Source of the DNA: Streptomyces monomycini
GTDB taxonomy: Bacteria; Actinomycetota; Actinomycetes; Streptomycetales; Streptomycetaceae
DNA: 64,000 bases
Reading direction: 5' to 3'
NCBI RefSeq assembly: GCF_022271435.1
Contig: NZ_JAFIQY010000024.1
Coordinates: forward strand, 59,813 to 123,812
Positions 58,468-64,000 of the stretch are shown here, one piece after another; the first letter of the stretch is position 1, and each line of letters opens with the position of its first letter. Below the pieces are notes generated by a model. The model ran no database searches. It was not told the DNA's origin and saw only the letters and a program-made list of their open reading frames with translations. A program made the position numbers and the translations under genes.

Positions 58468-58866
58468 TTAACCCCCGCCGAAGGACCCGCTGTGCCCGTC
58501 CTGCCAGCGCTTGCGCTCACGGTCCTGGTCGTCGCCGTGCCGGGTGGGGGCGTTGCCGTAGTCCGGCAGTTCGTGCGGGGTCAGCCGGTGGTCGCCGTCG
58601 CGCGGCACCTCGTTCGGGTCGCGCAGCTCGCTCTCGTACCCGGTCGGGTTCTTGGGCGGTGTCGGCTGGGTCTCCGGCTCGGGCGGGTCGGGCTCACGGT
58701 CCCGGCGGCGCCTGCCGTAGACCACGGCGAGGATCAGCCCCGCGACGATGACGATCCCGGCGATCAGCGGACCGGTGCCGACGACCATGTCCCGCGTGAG
58801 GTCCACGGCCTGCTGGACGGAGGTCACGTCCTGGGCCGGTGTGGTCGAAGCGATCGTTGCTGTCAT
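58468..58866 (-). CDS. DUF6479-type single-pass membrane protein
   Basis: 132 aa from ATG 58866. One transmembrane helix at about residues 31-51 (VVGTGPLIAGIVIVAGLILAVVYG), followed by RRRRDREPDPPE and a Pro/Asp/Glu/Arg-rich cytoplasmic tail. The tail carries the family's typical phrase HRLTPHELPDYGNAPTR and a Gly/Ser end (HSGSFGGG). The family is small, frequent in Streptomyces and of unknown function. It lies 9 bp upstream of the P450 gene, possibly in one transcript. Confidence 0.82.
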   Translation of the reverse strand: MTATIASTTPAQDVTSVQQAVDLTRDMVVGTGPLIAGIVIVAGLILAVVYGRRRRDREPDPPEPETQPTPPKNPTGYESELRDPNEVPRDGDHRLTPHELPDYGNAPTRHGDDQDRERKRWQDGHSGSFGGG

Positions 58867-58974
58867 TGGACCCGGGTACCCGGGTGGACGGGGACGATGC
58901 GCGGGCGGCCGCGGCACCCGGCCCGATGACCGGTGGCCTAGCGAACGCGCTGGTCACCGGCTTACGGCGCGGGT

Positions 58975-59937
58975 TCATGTCCCCCGTACGGCGGAGTCTG
59001 GGCCGGGGGCACGTACGGCGGGTCCCGGGTCCGGCCCGCGTACATCGGAGCCCGAGCCCGGCCCGGACGGGTCCACCCCCAGCGCCTCAAGGAAGGCCGC
59101 GGCCGCCGGGGAGGGCCCGCGCGCGCTCCACACGACGCGTTCGACCCGGGCGGGCGCGTCCGGGACGCGCACCACGCTCAGCCCGGTCAGTTCCGCGGCG
59201 AACGCCAGCGGCACCATGCCGATGCCGAGCCCGGCGCGGACCAGCTTGGCCAGGAACTCCACGGTGGTCACCTCGAAGGCCACCTCGGTCGTCAGGCCCG
59301 CCGCGCGGAACGCGTCGTCCCGCTGGCGCCGCGCCGCCGACCCGGCCGTGAAGTCCACGAAGGTCTCCTGGGCCAGCCGCCGCAGGTCCGTCCACTCCCG
59401 GCCCGCCAGCGGGTGGTCGGGTGGTACGACGGCGACCAGCTCCCCGTGGGCCAGGGCCCGCTCCCGTACGCCCGGACTGCGGGTGCCGGGCACCAGGCCG
59501 ACGAAGGCGACGTCCAGCGCGCCCTGCCGGACCTGGTCGATGAGCTGCTCGCTCATCTCCATGCGCAGGCTGATGCGCACCTGCGGGTAGCGGGCGCGGT
59601 AGGCGCCGAGCTCGCGGGCCAGGTCGACGGCCGCGACGGTGGAGATCGCGCCCACGGCGAGCCGGCCGCGTACCTCGCCGACCGCCGCCTCCACCTCGGC
59701 CCGAGCCCGCTCGGCCGCCTCCAGCGCCTGCCGGGCGACCGGTACGAACGCCTCCCCGGCGGCCGTCAGCCGTACGCTGCGGCTCGTCCGGTGGAAGAGC
59801 CGGGCGCCCAGCTCCTTCTCCAGGCGGGCGATCTGGTGGCTGAGCGCGGACTGCACGACGTGGCAGCGTTCGGCGGCGCGGGTGAAGCCGCCGGTCTCGG
59901 CGACCGCGACGACGTACCGCATCTGTTGCAGCTCCAT
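58975..59937 (-). CDS. LysR-family transcriptional regulator
   Basis: 320 aa from ATG 59937. N-terminal winged HTH (MELQQMRYVVAVAETGGFTRAAERCHVVQSALSHQIARLEKELGARLFHRT; quoted for residues 1-51) and a periplasmic-binding-protein-like effector domain (about 88-290). The C-terminal 30 residues are a Pro/Gly/Asp-rich tail. No ribosome site precedes the ATG; TACGCT ends 7 nt before it, suggesting a leaderless message. It is divergent from an MFS gene that it probably controls, with an inverted repeat CGATGA-N16-TCATCG between them. Confidence 0.92.
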   Translation of the reverse strand: MELQQMRYVVAVAETGGFTRAAERCHVVQSALSHQIARLEKELGARLFHRTSRSVRLTAAGEAFVPVARQALEAAERARAEVEAAVGEVRGRLAVGAISTVAAVDLARELGAYRARYPQVRISLRMEMSEQLIDQVRQGALDVAFVGLVPGTRSPGVRERALAHGELVAVVPPDHPLAGREWTDLRRLAQETFVDFTAGSAARRQRDDAFRAAGLTTEVAFEVTTVEFLAKLVRAGLGIGMVPLAFAAELTGLSVVRVPDAPARVERVVWSARGPSPAAAAFLEALGVDPSGPGSGSDVRGPDPGPAVRAPGPDSAVRGT

Positions 59938-60000
59938 GGCGGCGAGCGTAGCCAGCCGGAGCCGTCCGGCCGGGCTCATTGATCGTGTTCCGCGATGGAT

Positions 60001-60028
60001 GCGATGAAAACTATGCGTTGGACTCATC
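60001..60028. promoter_or_regulatory. Inverted repeat CGATGA-N16-TCATCG in LysR/MFS gap
   Basis: Six-base perfect arms at 60001-60006 and 60023-60028, between the divergent LysR and MFS genes. It is a plausible LysR-type recognition or activation site. Confidence 0.4.
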
Positions 60029-60098
60029 GTCCGACGCGGCGGAAGCTGAGGGCCGGAGCGTCACCGTCAGGGTGGCGCGTCGTGCGGAAAGGGACCTG

Positions 60099-61364
60099 AT
60101 GGCTTCCCAGGTAGAGGGGCATCCCGGGCTGGGGCGCGGCACGCTGCTGCTGATGTCCGTGGCGACCGGCCTGTCGGTCGCGGGCAACTACTTCGCCCAG
60201 CCGCTGCTGGACGTCATAGGCCGCGACCTCCACCTGGGGGCGGCCGCCACCGCGCTGGTGGTGACCGTCGCGCAGGTCGGCTACGGGCTCGGGCTGCTGT
60301 TCCTCGTGCCGCTCGGTGACCTGCTGGAACGGCGGCGGCTGGCGGTGGGCCTGACCGCGGCCACCGCGGTCTTCCTGACCGTGACGGCGAGCGCCCCCAA
60401 CGGGACGCTGCTGCTGATCGGCACCGCCCTGACCGGTCTGACCTCCGTCGCCGCCCAGGTCGTCGTCCCGTACGCGGCCTCCCTCGCGCCGCCCGCCGAA
60501 CGCGGCCGTACGGTCGGCACCGTCATGACCGGACTGCTGCTGGGCATCCTGCTGGCCCGGACGGCCGCCGGACTGCTGGCCGACCTCGGCGGCTGGCGCA
60601 CCGTCTACTGGGTCAACGCGGGCCTGATGCTGCTGATGGCCGTACTGCTGCGGCTGCGACTGCCCGCGCTGCACACCGGCGCCGGACTGCGCTACCCCGC
60701 GCTGATCCGCTCCACGCTCGCCCTCTTCGTACAGGAACCGGTGCTGCGCTGGCGGGCAGCGCTGGGCGCGCTGTCCTTCGCCGCGTTCAGTGTGCTGTGG
60801 ACGGCGATGGCCTTCCTGATGTCCGGCCCCTCCTACGGCTGGTCGGAGTCGGCGATCGGACTGCTGGGCCTGGTGGGCGCGGCCGGGTCGCTGTCCGCCT
60901 CGGCCGCCGGACGGCTGGCCGACCGGGGGCTGGCCCACCGGGTCACCGGCGCGGGCGCGTTCCTGCTGCTCGGCTCCTGGGCGCTGCTGGCGGCCGGGGG
61001 CGCGGGCGGCGTCTGGCCCCTGGTGGCCCTGCTGGCCGGGGTGGTCGTCCTGGACGCGGCGGTGCAGGCGGTGCACATCAGCAACCAGAACCTGGTCTAC
61101 GCGGTGCGCCCGGAGGCCCGTAATCGCCTCAACTCGGCCTACATGACCAGTTACTTCGTCGGCGGCGCGGCCGGCTCGGCGCTCACCTCGGCGGTGTGGG
61201 GGGCGGCCGGCTGGGGCGGGGTGTGCGGCGTGGGCGCGGTGCTGGGCGCGGCCGTGGCCGCCGTCTGGACGGCCGAACGGCTGCGCCACCGCGGCCGGCG
61301 GCCCGGGGCTCAGCCCGCGGCGCCGGAGGCCGCCTCCTCGGCGGACCGGATCGCGTCCCGGTAG
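60099..61364 (+). CDS. MFS transporter (12 TMS)
   Basis: 421 aa from ATG 60099, with AAAGGGACC upstream; the frame opens earlier without a site. About 12 membrane helices: LLLMSVATGLSVAGNYFAQPLLDVI begins helix 1, and motif A-like GDLLERRRLAVG lies between helices 2 and 3. GNYFAQPLLD is characteristic of the YgaY/NepI-like group of exporters. It is probably regulated by the divergent LysR protein. Its end overlaps the convergent mazG gene by 55 bp. Confidence 0.92.
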   Translation: MASQVEGHPGLGRGTLLLMSVATGLSVAGNYFAQPLLDVIGRDLHLGAAATALVVTVAQVGYGLGLLFLVPLGDLLERRRLAVGLTAATAVFLTVTASAPNGTLLLIGTALTGLTSVAAQVVVPYAASLAPPAERGRTVGTVMTGLLLGILLARTAAGLLADLGGWRTVYWVNAGLMLLMAVLLRLRLPALHTGAGLRYPALIRSTLALFVQEPVLRWRAALGALSFAAFSVLWTAMAFLMSGPSYGWSESAIGLLGLVGAAGSLSASAAGRLADRGLAHRVTGAGAFLLLGSWALLAAGGAGGVWPLVALLAGVVVLDAAVQAVHISNQNLVYAVRPEARNRLNSAYMTSYFVGGAAGSALTSAVWGAAGWGGVCGVGAVLGAAVAAVWTAERLRHRGRRPGAQPAAPEAASSADRIASR

Positions 61365-62320
61365 GTACGGGCGGCGGCGCGCAGCGCGGTCTCCGGGTCC
61401 GTGCCGGCGGCTTCGGCCCGTACGGCGAGCGCGAGCAGCTCGTATCCGATGCCCTCGCCCGCCGGGAGGGCTTCGATACCGGCCGCGCGCGCCCGCGAGG
61501 CCAGCTTGCCGGCCAGCGCCAGGGCGGGCTGGCCGACCGGAATGCCTTCGGTGACCGAGGCGCGCTGCTTCTCGGCCGCCTTCGTGCGCGTCCAGTGGGC
61601 CTTGACGTCCTCGGGGGTGTGCGCCTCGTCCTCGCCGAAGATGTGCGGGTGGCGGTGGATCAGCTTCTCCACGATCGTGCCCGCCACGTCGTCGACGGAG
61701 AACGGCTCGTCCGGGTCGTCCTGGGCGATCCGGGCGTGGAAGACGACCTGGAGGAGTACGTCGCCCAGTTCCTCGCGCACCGCCTCCCGGTCCCCGTCCT
61801 CGATGGCCTCGACCAGCTCGTACATCTCCTCGATGCCGTACTTCGCCAGGTCCTGGTGCGTGCGCACCCCGCTCCACGGGCAGCCCCGGCGGATCCGGTC
61901 CATGACCTGGACGAGGTCGAGCAGACGGGCGCCCGGCAGGTCGTACGAGCCCGGCAGCAGCTCCAGGTCCGGCATGGTCTCCCGGCCGGAGCCCGCCATC
62001 CGGGCCAGGCCGTCGGTCAGCTCCGAGTCGCCGTCGGCCGAGGTGATCACGACCGCCGTACGGTCCCCGGTCCGGCAGAACTCCACCAGCTCACGGGCGC
62101 CCGGCACCTCCGTACCGACCTCGACGCCCGCCTCGCGCAGATACGGCAGCTGCGGGTGGGCGGCGTCGGCGCACAGCACGAGGCCGGCGGCGCGCAGCGT
62201 CTGCCACGCGGGCCAGGACAGCAGGCCGGGGGCGACCCGGTGGCTGGTCGTGAGCAGGACCAGGCGGCCGGGGGCGGGGGCCTGCGGAGTGCCGGGGGCG
62301 TCGGTGGCGTCAGCGTTCAC
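61310..62320 (-). CDS. mazG: Nucleoside triphosphate pyrophosphohydrolase, MazG
   Basis: 336 aa from GTG 62320. The N-terminal half (about 20-140) is a degenerate tetrapyrrole-methylase-like domain (GRLVLLTTSHRVAPGLLSWPAW). The MazG domain (about 155-265) includes VMDRIRRGCPWSGVRTHQDLAKYGIEEMYELVEAIEDGD and REELGDVLLQVVFHARIA with the EExxE and ExxD metal motifs. It removes non-canonical or excess NTPs. TACGTT ends exactly 6 nt before the GTG, implying a leaderless message; a longer frame upstream is then spurious. It is convergent with and overlaps the MFS gene. Confidence 0.92.
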   Translation of the reverse strand: MNADATDAPGTPQAPAPGRLVLLTTSHRVAPGLLSWPAWQTLRAAGLVLCADAAHPQLPYLREAGVEVGTEVPGARELVEFCRTGDRTAVVITSADGDSELTDGLARMAGSGRETMPDLELLPGSYDLPGARLLDLVQVMDRIRRGCPWSGVRTHQDLAKYGIEEMYELVEAIEDGDREAVREELGDVLLQVVFHARIAQDDPDEPFSVDDVAGTIVEKLIHRHPHIFGEDEAHTPEDVKAHWTRTKAAEKQRASVTEGIPVGQPALALAGKLASRARAAGIEALPAGEGIGYELLALAVRAEAAGTDPETALRAAARTYRDAIRSAEEAASGAAG

Positions 62321-62384
62321 CCGACGAACGTAACGCACGGCCTCGCCTGCGCCGCGCCCCCGGCCGGGGTCATGGCACAGGCGC

Positions 62385-63029
62385 TCAGGTCTGCTGCTGC
62401 TGTTCCGCGCCCGTCACGTCCTTGACCCACGGCTCCTTCGTCCCGCCGAGGACGACCTGGCTGTCGTCCCACTTCCCGAAGCGCGGATTGACGTCGATGC
62501 GCATCTTCCGGGACGTCCCGGCGAGCGACTCGGCGAGCCGCTGCTGGCCCTGCGGCTGCCCGCGGTCGGCGCCGATGCTCTTGGCGACGCCGTCCAGCAG
62601 CAGCTGGTTGCGGACCACCGCGTCGATCTCGCCGGGCGCGATGGCCTGCTGGAGCCACATCTCCTTGAGCCGGTCCGCGCCCCCCGCGCTGCGCTCGGCC
62701 GCCGCGCGCCACTGCTGCACGTCCCGCCGGGAGACGGTGACCCCGGCGTCCTTCGCGCCACGCTCCAGCACCCGGTCGAAGATCATGCCGTTGAGGGTGG
62801 CGGGGCTCAGCTTCCCGGTGTTCTCCACCAGTTGGGCGGCCTGCGGGGACTTCTCCTGGGCGGCGCGTACGTCCCGTACCCGCGACTGGAGCTGCGAGAC
62901 ACTGATCCGCTGCCCGTCCACCACGGCCGCGGCGCCGGGATGCGCCTCCGCGCCGCATGCCGTGAGCAGCGGGGCGGCCAACAGGGCGGCAGCGGCGGAA
63001 ACGGGAAGCGCGGTCCTACGGCGGAACAT
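62385..63029 (-). CDS. SurA N-terminal-domain lipoprotein
   Basis: 214 aa from ATG 63029, with AGGAGG 5 nt upstream. Lipoprotein signal peptide with lipobox LTAC (cleavage before the Cys at about residue 25). The mature part is a SurA/PrsA-type N-terminal chaperone domain (AAVVDGQRISVSQLQSRVRDV, LNGMIFDRVLERGAKDAGVTVSRRDVQQW) without a parvulin PPIase domain. The C-terminus contains VNPRFGKWDDSQVVL and a Gln run. It probably helps fold secreted proteins outside the membrane. mazG follows after 64 bp. Confidence 0.88.
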   Translation of the reverse strand: MFRRRTALPVSAAAALLAAPLLTACGAEAHPGAAAVVDGQRISVSQLQSRVRDVRAAQEKSPQAAQLVENTGKLSPATLNGMIFDRVLERGAKDAGVTVSRRDVQQWRAAAERSAGGADRLKEMWLQQAIAPGEIDAVVRNQLLLDGVAKSIGADRGQPQGQQRLAESLAGTSRKMRIDVNPRFGKWDDSQVVLGGTKEPWVKDVTGAEQQQQT

Positions 63030-63264
63030 CAAGCCTCCTGGCAGGGTGCGACATGCGACAGCGGTGCGGCGACGTGCGACGTGCGGCTCTTCCGACCTGG
63101 CCGACCTGGCGTTGATCGATGCCGATGCTAAAGAGTCCGCGGGCCCCGGGCCACTGATTCGACCAACGAGTTGCCCGGAAGGCGGTTTCTCTTCCGGTTC
63201 TTTCCCGGTTCTTTCCCGGCTCCCTCCCGCTTCTCCCCCGGTGCCTTCCCCGCCGCCCACGGAG

Positions 63265-64000
63265 TCAGCCGCGTACCTGCCCGAGCCAGTACAGGGTGCG
63301 GCGGACCTCCGCCGGGAAGGCGCCGTGCGGGCCGTGCAGGCGTTCCGCGTCGTGCAGGAGGCGGGAGAGGGTTTCCTGGGCGGCGCCGCGTTCTCCCAGG
63401 GCGAGCAGGAGGTGGCCGATGGAACGCCGGATCTCCAGGGGCCTCATGGGGTCGTCCGGGTAGCGCTCGAAGTGCGGCAGCAGGGCGCGGTACTCGCCCA
63501 GCGCCTGGGTCACCTCGCCCAGTTGCTCCAGACACTGCGCGGCCTCGTAGTGGAACTGGAGCGCCTGCCGGGCCGATCCCGGGCCGGTGTCCCGTCCGAA
63601 CTCCTCCGCCAGCGTGCGCAGTTCCGGCAGGGCCCGGCGGTACTGGCCGTCGTCCATGAGGGTGGCCGCGTACTGCTTGCGCAGGGTCCGTACGACCGGT
63701 GAGTGGGCGCCGTGCCGGGCGGCGGCGGCCGGCAGGATGCCGCCGAGGATGTCCACGGCGCGGGTGATGCGGCCCTGGTCCAGGAGGCGTTTGACCTCGT
63801 CCACGGCCGCGGCGACGTCGGGGCCGCCGGTGCCGGAGGCCCGGGGGTCGGCGGCTCCCTGGGGCCGGAGGCCGCCGGTGCCCATGGACGTCCGCGGGTC
63901 GGTGCCCACGGGCGGGTACGGGGGCGGCGGGGCGTAGGCGGCCGCGGGCGCCGCGGTCGCCTGCCGCGGTTCGGCGGGCGGGGCCACGACCGGCCGCGGG
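63265..64000 (-). CDS. C-terminal part of a TPR-containing protein (probably Ser/Thr kinase), cut by window edge
   Basis: The frame is open from the right edge to the stop at 63265, at least 245 residues. Residues near the edge are a Pro/Ala-rich linker (PAAAYAPPPPYPPVG). The remaining 180 residues are helical TPR-like repeats (AVDEVKRLLDQGRITRAVDIL, HYEAAQCLEQLGEVTQALGEYRALLPHFERYP, ERGAAQETLSRLLHDAERLHG). A kinase domain followed by a Pro-rich linker and TPRs is a common Streptomyces layout, and I recall a kinase at this place in S. coelicolor. The kinase part is outside the window, so this is inference. Confidence 0.7.
   Translation of the reverse strand, partial: PRPVVAPPAEPRQATAAPAAAYAPPPPYPPVGTDPRTSMGTGGLRPQGAADPRASGTGGPDVAAAVDEVKRLLDQGRITRAVDILGGILPAAAARHGAHSPVVRTLRKQYAATLMDDGQYRRALPELRTLAEEFGRDTGPGSARQALQFHYEAAQCLEQLGEVTQALGEYRALLPHFERYPDDPMRPLEIRRSIGHLLLALGERGAAQETLSRLLHDAERLHGPHGAFPAEVRRTLYWLGQVRG

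Overview
This is one stretch of a Streptomyces chromosome. The base composition is very GC-rich with strong G/C preference at third codon positions. The genes themselves are diagnostic: rodlins, a chaplin, a SigB-family stress sigma factor with its own anti-sigma and STAS partners, Rpf-type muralytic enzymes, and a tRNA-Leu with anticodon UAA. That tRNA is the developmental regulator bldA, and it lies beside the ABC transporter pair I expect from other streptomycetes. No sign of a phage, integrase or insertion sequence was seen.

Layout. 1-1.7 kb: a truncated secreted protein and an LPXTG-anchored surface protein. 2.1-5.0 kb: anti-sigma kinase, STAS antagonist and divergent sigma factor, then a small secreted protein. 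5.2-10.8 kb: histidine utilisation operon hutU, M20 amidohydrolase, hutF, hutI, with a palindrome inside its promoter. 10.9-16.8 kb: a secreted protein, then an overlapping operon whose enzymes fit trans-4-hydroxyproline catabolism (epimerase, DapA-family deaminase, two oxidoreductase subunits). Divergent from it are a PLP decarboxylase and an APC permease. 19.7-26.7 kb: a membrane protein, RpiR and LacI regulators, a small ammonia-lyase-like gene remnant, and a LacI-flanked cluster of amidohydrolase, cysteine dioxygenase-like protein and NCS1 permease. 27-34.6 kb: cystathionine beta-synthase, an SGNH hydrolase, a 37-bp tandem repeat tract, a thiolase and several conserved proteins.

34.8-38.4 kb is an aerial-surface island: three rodlin genes, one two-cysteine chaplin and two unrecognised small secreted proteins, most followed by a hairpin and so probably monocistronic, with one 57-aa cytoplasmic ORF embedded. 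38.7-42.3 kb: another STAS protein, an MFS exporter and a divergent XRE/MmyB-type regulator broken by a frameshift. 42.7-46.6 kb: bldA and a MacB/FtsX-type ABC transporter. 46.7-50.7 kb: cyclopropane fatty acid synthase, type II NADH dehydrogenase, a candidate structured small RNA with a T-tract terminator, and a Phd/RelE-type toxin-antitoxin pair. 50.8-64 kb: exopolyphosphatase, DUF501, DivIC, enolase, rpfA with a c-di-AMP (ydaO-type) riboswitch leader, rpfC, a cytochrome P450, DUF6479, LysR/MFS pair, MazG, a SurA-like lipoprotein and the C-terminal part of a TPR-containing protein that runs off the right edge.

Functionally the window joins amino-acid catabolism (His, Hyp), cell-envelope and aerial development (rodlins, chaplin, Rpf, DivIC, bldA) and stress signalling. 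Several genes appear to be leaderless, with a -10 hexamer ending 6-7 nt before the start codon. By eye I saw no TTA codon in any confident gene here. Names by synteny (sigI, rpfA/rpfC, divIC) rest on memory of S. coelicolor gene order, not on a search.
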